Shown: positions 44,715 through 57,312 of the stretch, piece by piece
Layout: every line of letters starts with the position of its first letter
How positions within the stretch are numbered: the stretch's first letter is position 1
Source of the DNA: Tillandsia leiboldiana
Taxonomy: Eukaryota; Streptophyta; Magnoliopsida; Poales; Bromeliaceae
DNA length: 64,000 bases
NCBI GenBank assembly: GCA_029204045.2
Contig: CM055063.1
Span: 32,536,810 to 32,600,809 of the forward strand
Direction of reading: 5' to 3'
Notes under the pieces: model-generated
Database searches by the model: none
What the model was told of the DNA's origin: nothing
Seen by the model: the letters and a program-made list of their open reading frames with translations, nothing else
Position numbers and translations under genes: made by a program

Positions 44715-45909
44715 TGTTACGGCTTTTTGTGTTGGCATATTTCGTGAGTTGAGTCGGAGTCTTGAAGTGATCAAATTGTCAATCAGCAATCAAAGACTCG
44801 GAGAAGATTCAACAAGAGCTCAAGTTGCCACTCAGTGTTTTGAGTCTTGAAGATTGAAGTTGAAGAATTGTAGATCATATACATCAATCTTAAAAAAAAT
44901 GGATTCGAATTGATCATGTACGTTTAACTAAATAATTTTGGTGATCCGAATACATTTGTGTAGTTTAGAAACACTTGGATAAGTTTTTATTGCTTAAAAA
45001 TCAAAAACTGGACAAATTGGATGTTCAGAGTCCGGATCAGAATTCCAGTCCTGAACCAGTCCGGATCGGATTCCTGTTTCAGTCCGGATCGGATTCATGT
45101 TTCAGTCCGGATCCCGAACCTTGTTTTTTCTGGAATTGCAGAAAAAAAGACGACAGTCCAGATCAGCCAATCCAGTCCGGATCGTCGTGCGGGAAAATTT
45201 CTGTTAAGTCAGTTTTTGATGCTTATCTCTTTCCAAAGGTTTCTAAACTATAAATAGACACTTAGGGTTTCTCAAGAACTACCGATTTATTTATAAAACA
45301 CTTGAGAGCAACCCTAGAGGCTAGGTTTTTATCGTTCTTCTTTATAGCCTCTTTTAGGTCAATTCGACGGTTCTTCCAAGATCTATCTTTTGTCGAATTG
45401 ATCTAGTCTTTGCTTAGAGATTTCTTCTATGGTTCCTCAATGATAATCTAAGCAAAGGATCACCATCGAAGCCTATATTCTATATCGGCCGTTTGCGTCG
45501 AGGATTCGACGTAGCATTGTGGATTCGATGTGTTGAAGGCGTTTCGTGGATTCGAAACGTGTGCTCGTGGATTCAAGTGGCGTTCGTGGATTCGAACGTG
45601 TGCAGTGGACGTGCAATCGGTGGAGCGCAAGGTCCGAAGAAGTTGAAGGAGGGGTTGAGTCCGTGGAGTCGGCAATCACCTTGTTATTCTTCTTTTTTTA
45701 GTGGATTGTTATTGCGTGTTGGTCCCGTGGTTTTTCTCCTGGATTGGAGTTTCCACGTATATCTCGGTGTGCTATTTTTATTTTCCGCATTGGTTTTTAT
45801 TTTGCACTGAGATTGGTTTTATAAGTATTACACCTATTCACCCCCCCTCTAGTTGTTTGATAGTACCTATTTTGATCCGTGTGGATCCTTAATATTATAA
45901 AAACCAACA
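44715..45909 (+). repeat. Copia F LTR 2
   Basis: 1,195 bp, the same length as LTR 1 and differing at few positions. TATAAATA is at 45,249-45,256. The hairpin array at about 45,497-45,603 keeps a perfect CGTTTCG/CGAAACG stem (45,540-45,559) and CGTTCG/CGAACG (45,581-45,598). Confidence 0.92.
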
Positions 45910-45943
45910 AGTGGTATCAGAGCGGGTTTTAGGTTTATCTATC

Positions 45944-47247
45944 ATGCCGGGTGTAAGTAGTAATATTTATAGACCTCCTCTTTTTGATGGGACTAATTAT
46001 GCTTATTGGAAAGTGCGGATAAGAGCTTTTCTCATCGCAATTGATGAGCGGGTATGGCAATCCGTGGAATACGGTTGGGTGCATCCTGTTGAGGAAGTAG
46101 GAAATTCTACTACCCCAAAACCTCGCTCTAGATGGTCCCAAGAGGAATTAGAAAGTTCTTCTTACAATGGGAAGGGTATGAACGCTTTATTTAATTCTCT
46201 TTCCTCGACTGAGTTTACACGAATTTCCGCGTGTGAAACCGCGAAGGAAATTTGGGATATTCTCAAAATTACACATGAGGGTACTAATCTTGTAAAAATT
46301 CAAAAGCTCCAGATGCTTACAAGTCAATTTGACTCTATTCATATGGATGAGCATGAATTGTTTACAGATTATTACACTAGACTTCAAGATGTGATCAATA
46401 CTTGTGCTAATTTAGGAGAAAAGATCCCGGAGTCGAGAATTGTAAGAAAGATACTTCGGACTCTTCCGGAACGGTTTAGGGCAAAGGTTACCGCCATTGA
46501 AACCGTTAGTCATCCGGATGAGATGAGAGTAGAGGAATTAGTAGGTGCTTTGCAAACTTATGAAATGACTTTTCCTACTAATCAAGTTTCTTCCAAATCT
46601 TCTTCTAAGCTTACAGGTATTGCATTCAAATCAACAAAGGAAGAAGATAGCGAATCAAGTTCCGACGATGAAATCTCCTTTGCCGATTTTGAAGAACAAT
46701 TGGCGCTGATCGTAAAGAAATTTCGTCGGAAATTTTAGAAGAATCGAACTGATGGATCTTCATCCACGAAACCATCTAAAGGATCATCGGGTTCTAAATC
46801 CTCTAAACTCAAAGGCGTTGCAAAACCTTCTAAAGAAAAAGAAAAAGATGAATTCGAAAGGGAAATCCAATGTTATCGATGCAAAGGCTACGGCCATATT
46901 TCAACGGATTGTCCTTCTTCGAAATCATATATAAAGAAGGCTTTGCAAGCGAAAACTTGGGACGATTCTACTTCTAATGAATCGACCTCAAGTAAAGAGG
47001 AAAAAGTCGTTGCCTTACATGCCTCTCATATGCCCTCTTCTAATGTTTGCTTATCATCTTTAATCACTGACTCTATTCCTTTGATTTTGCATGAAACATC
47101 AACATCCGGCGGAGAGTCATCAAGTGAGGGGGAGTCGGACGAAGAAGAACTCGTTGAGGCATATCAACAACTTCTTACGGAATCAAAGAAGATGACCAAG
47201 CATATTAAGAAGTTGAGGAAGCAACGACTCGAGATTCAAGACGAGAA
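45944..47247 (+). pseudogene. Copia F second gag, nonsense and truncated
   Basis: Almost identical to the first gag from the ATG at 45,944. A TAG at 46,736-46,738 replaces the tryptophan after RRKF. The frame continues through the first CCHC knuckle to IQDEK, then runs straight into the Gypsy E LTR satellite at 47,248. That creates a chance fusion frame (46,943-47,794) of gag coil plus arginine/alanine/proline repeats, which is not a real protein. Confidence 0.88.
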
Positions 47248-48367
47248 GCGCGCGGCCTGCAACAGGGGACGCTCGCCCGGCACCCCTGCAGTGCCGCGCG
47301 CCAAGTGCGTGGCCTGCAGGGCCGAGGGGAACAGGGCCCGCCCGCGCGGCACCCCTGCAGTGCCGCGCGCCAAGCGCGCGGCCTGCATGGCCGCGCGGCA
47401 CAGGGCCCACCCGCGCGGCACCCCTCAAGTGCCGCGCGCCAAGCGCGCGGCCTGCAGGGCCGCGGGGCACAGGGGCCGCCCGCGCGGCACCCCTGCAGTG
47501 CCGCGCGCCAAGCGCGCGGCCTGCAGGGCCGCGCGACCCCTTGCCGCAGCTCCGGGCAATCCGGCGCCCTGCTGCACAAACATGGCAGCAGGGCGCGCGC
47601 TGCGCGCGACGATCATTCGCGCTCGCGCAGCGCAGCCCTCACAGCCACGCGCCGTCGCTAATGCGCGTGCGGCTCGCACAGCTCCACAACTCGGACAACA
47701 AGTCCGCAAGCCGCAGCAACAGGGAAGCAAAGAAAGGAAAAAGAAAAAGAAAGGAAGAGAAGAACAATTTCCAAAATCCCACGAAATGAATTAAACCAAA
47801 AACAACCACCAACCTTGTCGTTGCCGACGCGCGCTCCTCGCTCGGCGCTCCCTGGCAACCAACAGTCGGTCCACTCTCCGAGCTTACCTCAAAGCTACAA
47901 CTTCTAAACCCTCTTCTCTCTTTCTCTTCTTTTCTCTTCCTGCTGCCCCACACCAAACCAACTGAGTCCTTCCCAAGAGATGGAGGTGGTGAGCGTGGGG
48001 TTAAAGGAGTGAAGCAGTTTAAGGCTAAATAGAAAAAAAAAACAAAAGAAAGGAGTAAGGTTAATTAATGCTTACCTACCCCCAACCAAAGAATTTAAAA
48101 CCCCATCACTTCCATCAGCCAACACCACCCCTCCCTTAACAGCACTCTAAGAAAGCCACATAAAGCATTTAATTAGAAACAAAATAAATTAATAAAATAA
48201 TCCAATAATGCCAACCATAACTCACTTTTCGACCTCGGCACCTCCGTCGCCGCCCGGGACCTCCCGAACTCCGCTGTAATTTGAAAATACACATGCTCGC
48301 ACCTTTCCTAATTCAAAAAGCTCGTCGGTGGAGTCAGAAAGCTCAATCCAAAAACCAGTACACTACA
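47248..48367 (-). repeat. Gypsy E 5' LTR, promoter-side part
   Basis: Matches about 32,100-33,046 of the 3' LTR and ends ...CACTACA at 48,367, followed by the ATATA target duplication. The satellite at its left end (47,255-47,530) has a 69-bp period. Confidence 0.9.
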
Positions 48368-49590
48368 ATATATAACATATATCTATCATGTATGTCCGCT
48401 ACAAATAGAATTAGAAAACAGTCCGTCGATTTGGAGGAAAATCCAACCCACCTGGATGCGCGCATCATTCCAGAGTTCAAAAGAGCTGAAATTTAACGTG
48501 CGTGATCCTCAAGTTCCCACGATTCCAACGCACCAAAAATCACCAGAAAACTCCACCCGGTCACTAAGATATAAGCCGAACATCGTGGTAAGGTCAAATC
48601 ACTCAAAACAGTAATCTTATTGCACATCTGTCCACAAAACATAAAATTATCTCCTGCGAGATGCCCTCCAAAAATTCCAAGAAAAATACGGTTGCAATTC
48701 TCGTGAAGTGTAGATAGAAATCGAGTCCTTAAACACCAAATTCCGTCACTCGTAAGCCGAGAAATTGCAAGATTACTTCAGCTCTGTCTAGAAAAGTGTC
48801 GTAGAAAAAAAGGGTCTAAAGATGCCGCAAAAACTCCCATAAACACTCGAAATGGAGAAGAGCGATAAATACCAAAATAAAAGGCCTACCTGTCATGGAA
48901 ACACCGCTACAAAAATTGGTAAAAAAACTCCAAGAACTCAGCTCAGGGGAGCCTGCGGGCGAAGAGTCGACGGAAAAGACCAATGTCGAAGAAACGTCGC
49001 AACTCGCGAGATAGGGTAGGGAGAAATATTAAACGATCTCCAAAAATTCTCCAAAACCCCAAAAAGTGTAGAAGACTTGAAGAAGAAACTCACTGTTGAA
49101 AACGACTTCCAAAACGAATCTTAAAAAGCCCACAAATGAAGCCCACAAAGACCTATTTATAGCTGAAATCCATGAAGACTTCCATTTCGGGTCAAGGCTG
49201 AGGATTCGGCGCCCGAATCCGCTGCCAGCGCCAGAATCCATGTGGCACCAGATCCGACTGTCCACGCCCAACACCCAAATTCTTGGGATCGCGCCACGTG
49301 TCCCTCTCCCGCTGCTCGGTGTGCCCGGTGCACACCCCGCGGCTGGCGCCCGCCAATGGGAGCGCGCCACGTGGCCGATAGCGGTCCATGCCCCGGTCTA
49401 CGCGCCGAGTCTTCCGGAGGATGTCAGCCAATCAGGAGGCACCACGTGGCACCGCCCCACCAGTCACACCGTGATTGGCGCGGCTCAGCCAATCCCATGC
49501 CGCCACGTGGCACGTGCACCTTTTCCCTGGTCCCGGTGCACGCGCTTGGGCCATGGACCGGCCTGCCCGCGCCTACCCGTGCTGCCCGCG

Positions 49591-49745
49591 CTTGCCCGCG
49601 GCCGTGCCCGCACCTGCCGGCGCCTGCCCGCGGCCACGCCGCCGCGCTCCGCCTCCTGCCCACCGCTTGCCCGCGGCCGTGCCCGCACCTGCCGGCGCCT
49701 GCCCGCGGCCACGCCGCCGCGCTCCGCCTCCTGCCCGCCGCCTGC
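49591..49745. repeat. 75-bp GC-rich direct repeat
   Basis: CTTGCCCGCGGCCGTGCCCG starts at 49,591 and 49,666. The two units are nearly identical, within the U3 of fragment G. Confidence 0.85.
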
Positions 49746-49854
49746 CCGCCGCCGCCGGCGCTGCCCGGCAGGCCGGAACAGTAACCTTTGCCCCAAAATC
49801 TGTTTTTGGGCATCTGGACTCCGAAAAATATGAGTAAATAGTTATTTTTCATTG

Positions 49855-50280
49855 TTTTCACGCGCTGAATCCAAATCCGATATCCATTTTGCCAAATTCC
49901 ACTTCTAAAATTGACGAAGTCATCCAGATAGGTAAACTTGATCCAATTTTCGCGCTGGGTCCAATTCTGATGTCCGATTTGCACACAACCAACTCTAAGA
50001 CACAAAATAAGCTACCAGAAGTTGCTGAACACATTGCAAAATCTCTGCGGAGATCTGGATCATCACATTTTCACGCGCTGAATCCAAATCCGATGTCCGT
50101 TTTGCCAAATTCCACTTCTAAAATTGACGAAGTCATCCAAATAGGCAAACTTGATCCAATTTTCGCGCTGGGTCCAATTCTGAGGTCCGATTTGCGCACA
50201 ACCAACTCTAACACACAAAATAAGCTACCAGAAGTTGTTGAACACACTGCAAAATCTCTGCGGAGATCTGGATCATCACA
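49855..50280. repeat. 213-bp tandem duplication at LTR terminus
   Basis: CGCGCTGAATCCAAATCCGA is at 49,861 and 50,074. Both copies end in GATCTGGATCATCACA (50,066 and 50,280), so fragment G has two LTR-start sequences in tandem. Confidence 0.88.
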
Positions 50281-53200
50281 CTCTAGGTCTCTATGCTGCT
50301 GGGCCCTTACCCCTGACGCATGCCTTGCTGACTGCACCTGAACTTAGAAAAATGCACCTGAACTTAGAAAATTGGTTACCCAAGGTTATGAGAACTACTT
50401 AAAGTTCCGAGTGGGTTCAACTACCGAGAAAGAATATTCTACACCACTTGGTCCAATGGAAGCAGGATAGCAAGATAATACATATGCTAAAAATAATTGC
50501 AGATGTTAACAAATATTTTCATATACATATATGAATTCTACTACACTATCTGTGTATGTTCTTTGTCTCATTACTGTCAATCCTGCCACTTTGGGCTACT
50601 ATCCAAATACCCGGCCACTATGCTGCTACAAACGGGTTATGCTAACCCGGTCACATAGGCCACTCTATATTCTCTTTACTGTTTCACATTTTTGTGCTTT
50701 AGTTCAAGTTACTGAACCCTCAAAAATTTTTGCACAAAGGGCCCCAGCCCGGTAGTCATGCTACCACAAGACAAGATTTTCAAGGTTGCCGATAGCACCC
50801 GCAAGTGCTACCCCGCCCAAAGGGAAACTTGGTTATACAGGCCCAGCCCGGGAGATGGTCCTTGCCATTACTCCGACCCAAAATCTACGTTTTACCCCCG
50901 AAGGTATGATTATCCATTTTCTTTTCATTTATTTAGCTTTTAGCTTTTTATTTTGTCTTTCTTTTGGGAAGCTGAGTCTTACTCACACACTTCCCCAAGG
51001 AATGAAATATGCTCAACCCTCTCGTTGGCGACTTGTCTTTAATTCTTTAATTCACTTGGGAGTGACATATGCTTTACCCTCCCATTGGCAATTTAGACTT
51101 TTCTTTTAAAGCTTGCATTTACCGAGTCCGAGGGTTCTAAAAGACGGATGCCTACAACTCCAATCAAACAAGAACAGGTTGTAAACACCGCCTCCCGTAG
51201 TGCTCGGCCCAATGTACTTTGTTTCCTTTTTACCTTTCTTTAAGCATTACTTTCTTTCATTCAATTAAGCCTTTAGCTTCTTTTGCTCCTTAAGCATTTT
51301 CTTTTCACTTTGGTTCTAGATGAGTTTAAAGCACCTTAGCACTCATCCACCTGGGAGTGACATATGCTCAACCCTCCCGTTAGCATTCATGCCTCAATAC
51401 TTTCTCTTTTATTTTTCTCTTTTATCCTAAGTTTTTTACTCTAGGATAGCTTGGGTGTCTCTAACACCAATTTAGATTTGAACATCTTGTTCATTTACAT
51501 TTACACTTAATCTTGCCACTTGGCAATTTCTTTAGTTCTTTAGCCCCTTTTTAAAATTTTCCTTACTTGTTCTCATTTCACAACCCTATGTCTTAATTAG
51601 CCTTAGGGTTTCACTATGTCACAAGGACACTAGTCACTTTCAATTGCACTTGACTTAGAGTTTATTAACTCTATTTGCATTCAACTTATCCCTAGAGTTC
51701 CTTAACTCTATTTTCCATTTTCCATCTTAACCTAGAGTTTATTATTCTAGTTGCATTTCCATCTTTTACCTAGAGTTCATTAACTCTATTCCATCTTTCA
51801 CCTTAGCTTAGGGTTCAATAACTCTAATTCCATTCCCTTTTTGCTTAGAGTATTATTAACTCTATGTTTTTCTCTTTTCCACATAATTTAGAGTACATTT
51901 GACTCGATGTTGAACACTCTATAACCAACCTTAGGTTGTTTCCTAAGACGATGCCACTCGTTCTCTTAAGGTTAACTCCTAGATTGTCGTGCCACTTATT
52001 AAACCCTTAATCTAGGTTTTTTTCTAGTTTTGCATCCATTCACTTGTCCTCATTTTCTCCTAGGTCTTACAACCATCATGCATTTCTCTTATGCTTTTAC
52101 ATGATTCCTAAGTTTGTACCCTAACATGATCACTTTCAATCATTTACTCTTTACTATTTATACACATGCAAAATTAACCTACAATAGGTTTAACATAATT
52201 GCTTTTAGGGCTAAACCCTAAACATTCTCATCTTTGATCCTAATACCATGCATGCTTACTAACATGCTTCTAGATCACCCATTTTCGAAAGAATCCACCA
52301 CCTTAAGCTCTTTGCAAGAAGATTGAATTTGATCTCCTTCTTCTCCAAGAAAATTTCTAAAATAGGAATTAGAACCATAAGAGATTTTCTATCTCTTTTA
52401 TACCTTAAAATGAAAACCCTAATTCCATTCATGCTTCTATTGTGGGCTCTTGACCAAAGAGAAGGAAAGGAATGAAAATCTCCTTTTAGGGTGTTACATC
52501 AAAAGAGATGATTTGATCTCTTTATCTCCATGAAAAGGCCCTAAAATGGGTTTAGGACCATAAGAGATCATTTTTATCTCTTCTAGAACCCATAAAAATC
52601 CCAAATAAAAAAATTCTAGATTCTTGCTTACCTTTATTTGTGGTTCCTTGACCAAATGAGGAAGAAGAAGAGCCTCACACTCCCCTTGAAGGACTCCGTT
52701 AAAACTCCCCTTAAAGTTTCTGGACTCTAAAGAGATCAATCTCCCAAGCCTTAGCCTCCACAGCCAACTCCACCACCTGCTGCTGCTGCTTCTCCTCCTT
52801 CTCTGGTTCACACGCACAGAGAGAGAGGGAGAGAAATGGGAGAGTGTGAGGGAATGGGAGAGAGAGAGAGAGGGGGGGGTTTATCAGTGGGTAGTTGGCG
52901 GTAGCTGGATAGGTGAAATGACCAAAATACCTCCACCAAAATCCCTATATTCCACTCTGCCCACATAAACTTCGTCGTGTTTCGGTCGCCCGAAACTTCC
53001 CGTCGGGCGCCCGGTTTTACGGAGTACTGTTCAACCGGGCGGCCTCCTCAGGGCCCGCTACTGTTCATTCGGGCGCCCCCCGGACATCTCGGGCGCCCGA
53101 ATCCCCTGTTTGTACCAAAACCCGGCTCTCGGTCTGGGAATCCTGCAACCGATTCCGGGCACCCGCAGGACACTTCCGGGCGTCCGATTCTGGTCCAACA

Positions 53201-53368
53201 ACCAGAATCAAACTAGTTGACCCTTTTTCTTAGCCGTTCCAACTCGCTTTTGATCCGAAGGCTGTTTTCTTCAAACCGAACTTGTTCCACCTCATTTTCA
53301 TCATATTTAAAACATGTTGGAAGTGATCTACCCGCACATGGCTACTTTAGTGAAGTCGGTGCACTACA
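50281..53368 (-). mobile_element. Probable LTR-like region, minus orientation
   Basis: No gene is seen. The right end ...GTGCACTACA at 53,368 is followed by TTCCTCCCTTCTTTT and GGAGTTTCGTC, which on the minus strand reads as GACGAAAC motif, polypurine tract and LTR start, as in Gypsy E. A minus-strand TATAAATA lies near 52,153-52,162. A degenerate ACCTAGAGTTxATTAACTCT repeat (~55 bp) fills 51,650-51,910. The left end is not defined and part may be ordinary intergenic DNA. Confidence 0.4.
52975..53200. repeat. Interspersed TCGGGCGCCCGA palindromes
   Basis: (T)CGGGCGCCCGA and close variants (CGGTCGCCCGAAAC, GTCGGGCGCCCGG, TTCGGGCGCCCCC, CTCGGGCGCCCGAA) recur about five times in 225 bp, in the U3 position of the putative minus-strand LTR. 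Confidence 0.65.
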
Positions 53369-54128
53369 TTCCTCCCTTCTTTTAGGAGTTTCGTCTGCGA
53401 AACAAAAATCGAGCCTCAACTCGAAACTCGCCACTTAAAGGGAGTTTCACCCCCAGTACTGAGCCTACTACATGCCGCCATTGGGCATCATCTCATCTGC
53501 TCGACAAATTCACATGAACTCCTCGCTCGCGAACTTTCAACTCGACTCCGCGGAAATCTTAGATCTTAAGTCCCAATAACCTCACCAACTAAGTGAAGGT
53601 ACAACCGAGCACTTGCTCCTCCAATTCGCTGCTAACGACCTAATCTCGACTTGCGGAATCCCTTGACAATTTCGTAATCGTTTTTCCATAATAAGGCCGC
53701 ACTTGTACTAATTACATTAGTCACTTTTCTTCACCGCTCGTTGATCGACGTGGAGGGCAATAGCCTGTCCACACTCTCAACTATTTCCACACGTTACTAA
53801 CGCGCTAATCTACGAGTTTTCAACTAACCCGTACATCTTGAATTACCCAAAGGTCCACAGACCACAGTACCGTATAGACTTACAGCTCAGCCTCTAACTC
53901 AACATCGAGCGACGGCTCTCTCTAGTACACAGACCCAATCATCATACGGCTAGATCTTCACTTAATTACCGCACCATACTCCATCTAGGAGTAACAATAC
54001 ATCGACCATCACCAGCTCTAAGGCCAGGTCGCGTCTACACACCCGACGCTCTAAAAGCCTCAAGGCTCAAACATGGTTTCCCACATTCCCGGGTCATCGT
54101 TCGGACTACCACCCCGACCAAAACTCTG
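53369..54128 (-). mobile_element. Deleted Gypsy interior remnant
   Basis: It lies between the putative 3' LTR end (53,368) and TGTCATGCCCCGCC at 54,129, which resembles the terminal TGTCACGCCCCGGG of minus-strand Gypsy LTRs. Only ~760 bp remain with no coding trace, so most of the element is gone. Confidence 0.4.
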
Positions 54129-54146
54129 TCATGCCCCGCCCTCAGT

Positions 54147-55960
54147 GTGATGATCCGGACTTCCGCAGAGGCTTTTGCGGTATGAGCAGCGGCTACAGGA
54201 GGCCTATGTTGTGTGACGGAGTTGGTTGCGGGCAAATCGGACCTCAGGAGTGGACCCGACGCGAAAATCGGATCAAGTTTGCCTATCCGAATGCCTTCGT
54301 CAAATTTTAGAGGTAGATTCTTACAAAATGGACATCAGATTTGGATTCAGTGCGCGAAAACGATGAAAATTGGCTATTTGCGTGTATTTTTCGGGGTCCG
54401 GACGCCCTAAAACAGACTTAGGGTAGGTTTGGTACTGTTATGGGCAGGCGGGCAGCACCGGCGGCGGCGGGCAGGTGGCGGAGCGCGGCAGCGCGGGCAG
54501 CGTGGAGGCGCGGGAAGGTGCGGAGGCGCGGGCAGGCCGGTCCACGGCCCAGGCGCATGCACCGAGACCAGGGAGTTTGCGCACGTGCCACGTGGCAGCA
54601 CAGGATTGGCCGGGCCGCACCAATCGCTGCGTGACTGGCGGGGCAGCGCCACATGGCGCCTTCTGATTGGCCGACAGGATCCGGTAGACCCGGCGCGACG
54701 ACCGGTGCGTGGACCGCACGTGGACCACGTGGGACACGTGGCGCGCTCCCATTGGCGGGCGCCAGCCGCCGTGCGTGCACCGGGCGTACGGAGCAGAGGG
54801 AGCGGGACACGTAGCATCATCCTGTTGTTTCGGACGCTGGGCGTGGACGGCCGGATGAAGCGCCACGTGGATTCGGGCACTGCGGGTCGGATTCGGGCAC
54901 CCGAATCTTGCCCTCGACCCGAATAGTAAGTCTTTTGAATTTTCAGCTATAAATAGCCCATTGTGAGCTTCTTTTGAGGGCTTTTCAGACCTGGTTTTTG
55001 GGCCATTTTCGACAGAGAGCTTCTTCATTGAGTCTTCTTCGCGTCTTGGCATCCCGGAGATTTTTTAGACGTTGTTTCATATTTTTCGTTCCCAACATCG
55101 CGAACTTCGACGTTGTTTTGACACCGACCTTTTTCGTCGACTCTTCGTCCGCGGGCTCCCCCGAGCTGAGTTCTTGGAGTTTTTTGTCGATTTTTTGCTG
55201 CAACATTTCCACGAGAGGTAGGCCTTCGATTTCCGTGTTTATCGTTCCTCTCCATTTCGAGTTTTTTGGGGTTTCCAGCAGCATCTTTAGACCCCCTTTT
55301 TGCTGTTACACTTTTTGGACAGAGCTGAAATAATCTTACATTTTCTTGGCCTATGGTTGTTGGAACTAGGAGTTTAAGGACTCGATTGATATCTACACTT
55401 CGAGAGGAACGTAACCGTATTTTTCTTGGATTATTCTAAGGACTTTTCGCAGGTGAGAATTTCTGTTTTTGAGGATTGTTGCGCCAAACAGTAAAATACA
55501 GATTTTATGATTATGATTGTTGCGACGTTCGGCCTTTGTTACAGTTTTCGTGGACTGTTCAGCATTTCGCAGAAAAAGGGGAAGTTGTAACTTTTCATCA
55601 TGGTCGAGTTGAGCATCTTTCTTTTTGGTCCCAGCTGAAAATTTTATGCGGATTGGCCTCTCCATCAGCCTGACGCGCTCGCTGATTTTTGTGCCGAACT
55701 TGTTGGACAACACTTCGGTGTTTTGCTTGCCACCGCCTATCCGGGAGGAGTTGTTGGGAGCTTTTGGATTCGTTGGGACCGTAGGAACTTGGGGAACGCA
55801 CACGTCGAATTTCAACCCTACCGGACTCCGGATCTGCGCGTTCCAGGTGGGTGGTTGTTGTGTACCTCTTTCTACGGGTTACTCACTAGGGCTATTAGAG
55901 AGAGCCCTAACTTATTATTTATCGTTTCGCCACCTAGTCGGAGATCATGCATGAATAAAT
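54147..55960 (+). mobile_element. Gypsy LTR fragment H, plus orientation
   Basis: Starts TGTGATGATCCGGAC, has GC-rich U3 with CACGTGGC motifs, TATAAATA at 54,948-54,955 and a T-rich leader matching G. It ends in unrelated AT-rich DNA near 55,960 without the GGGGCGTGACA terminus, so the 3' end is missing. Confidence 0.7.
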
Positions 55961-57084
55961 TATATTAATTCTTAGCCTATCTATATGAGACTGGTATACT
56001 ATGATGATTTTTATGGACATGTATAGTTGGTAAGTGATTATGACCCGATGATTTTTTATATATAAAATTTAAATAAATTACTTGTTTTAATAAATTTATA
56101 ATTACAGAAATTATATAAAATATATTAACTAAATCTATAAAAAAGATAAAGCGTTTAAATTTAAAAAGTTAAAGAATCACTATCTAACTCAAATCAAATA
56201 AATTAAATAGTTAAATTGTAAACTTAAATTTTTTAAATATTAGATAGTTAGATCAAAATGAGTGATAGGTGAAGTAAATAATGTACTGATATATTTTACT
56301 AATATTTTGTTAAAAAAATAACTAGTGGACTAACGATAACAAATCAAAGGGACAAATATAAACGTCACTAGACTTTTTACAAAATAAATGTGAAAATTTA
56401 AACTTTACAAGAATATATCTATTATTTACATGGACCTATATGATATTATCTCATAATTTTATATTATTTGTCACTTTATTCCTTTTCGTCATTGTTCTGT
56501 AAAGATATAATGTATTTGCGTATGTAAGATATGGGCATGTACAAAAAAAATATGTTCAAGTTAGAATATAATTGTAGTGCAGAACTCGACAGTTTTTCTT
56601 CTTCTTTTTTTTTCATCGCACATCTGCATAACCAAAATATCTCTTCATCACCCAAAGGGACACAAAAACTTCGGATAAGAAAAAACAAGCAAATGCATTA
56701 TTTCAGCGACAGAAAGATATAATGGGAATTTAGAAATAGCTATTATCTGTTTACACAAGGCTAACTCGGAGCAGAGATGAAAGGGAGGTAAAGTGACAAA
56801 ACATTTATTAGAGGGGAGCAAAGTGATAAACCACATAAATGTGGAGGAAGCAAGTAACTCTCTTTCCAAAAAGCAACAATCACATAAAATATCAGGAGGG
56901 TTTCTACAATTTTAGCAAAAAAAAAAAAAAAAAAAAAAAAAGAATATCAAAAAAGCATTAATTTTAATTTTTTGATAGGTTAAATAATCTAGATCATGAT
57001 CAACGACACCGATCGTCAATTTAGAAACTATACCATCGAAAATAAATGGATAGCAACCGTATCTATTTGCTACTAATAGCATTC
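55961..57084. other. AT-rich intergenic DNA
   Basis: Strongly AT-rich. It contains a 25-A run at 56,917-56,941 and no supported gene, RNA or element. Confidence 0.7.
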
Positions 57085-57110
57085 CTCTCTCTCTCTCTCT
57101 CTCTCTCTCT
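57085..57110. repeat. (CT)13 microsatellite
   Basis: Thirteen CT units bordering the first inverted-repeat element. Confidence 0.95.
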
Positions 57111-57312
57111 TGTACAAGCACCAAACAATTAGTACGTATAAATGTTCTACCGTTAGATTTACGCTTTTGACTAATTTCATTACTTATATCATTCTATTTC
57201 GCCAACTACCAACTTAACCCAAGAGGCTCACTATCATCTTAACCACACATCTTTTCATAAGGATTAAAAATCTATCATCACCAATGACATGATACTTTTA
57301 CCATCGGAGCTC

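Larger units (their letters stand above)
39977..47247 (+). mobile_element. Copia F, gag-only tandem element
   Basis: LTR 39,977-41,171, primer site, gag 41,206-43,167, a 1.5-kb non-coding region, LTR 44,715-45,909, then a second primer site and a second gag cut off at 47,247. Both LTRs are 1,195 bp and nearly identical. There is no protease, integrase or reverse transcriptase. The expected third LTR is missing, and the break lies in the GC satellite of the Gypsy E LTR. Possible causes are unequal recombination followed by deletion, or a collapsed assembly. Confidence 0.85.
30425..48367 (-). mobile_element. Gypsy E, nearly intact, with nested Copia F
   Basis: A minus-strand Ty3/Gypsy element. 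The 3' LTR is 30,425-33,046, followed by polypurine tract, gag-pol (37,881 to 33,098), primer site, and the 5' LTR 38,093-39,976 plus 47,248-48,367 split by Copia F. Both outer ends are flanked by ATATA (30,420-30,424 and 48,368-48,372), a perfect 5-bp target duplication. The LTRs are highly similar, so it is young. The gag-pol frame has two stops and one frameshift. Confidence 0.92.
48373..50280 (-). mobile_element. Gypsy LTR fragment G, minus orientation
   Basis: On the minus strand it begins TGTGATGATCCAGATC at 50,280, has GC-rich U3 with CCACGTGGC motifs, a TATA box (TATTTATA on the plus strand, 49,154-49,161), then a leader matching H (54,960-55,860). No 3' terminus is recognised at the left. 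ORFs across the GC-rich part are artefacts. Confidence 0.7.

Noticed and set aside
46943..47794. 283-codon ORF joining gag coil to an Arg/Ala/Pro-rich end
   Set aside because: It is a chance read-through from truncated Copia F gag into LTR satellite. It has no upstream start of its own.
51000..52500. A host gene in the CT/AT-rich stretch
   Set aside because: No ORF longer than ~110 codons, no domain or splice pattern. Degenerate repeats suggest LTR-like DNA.
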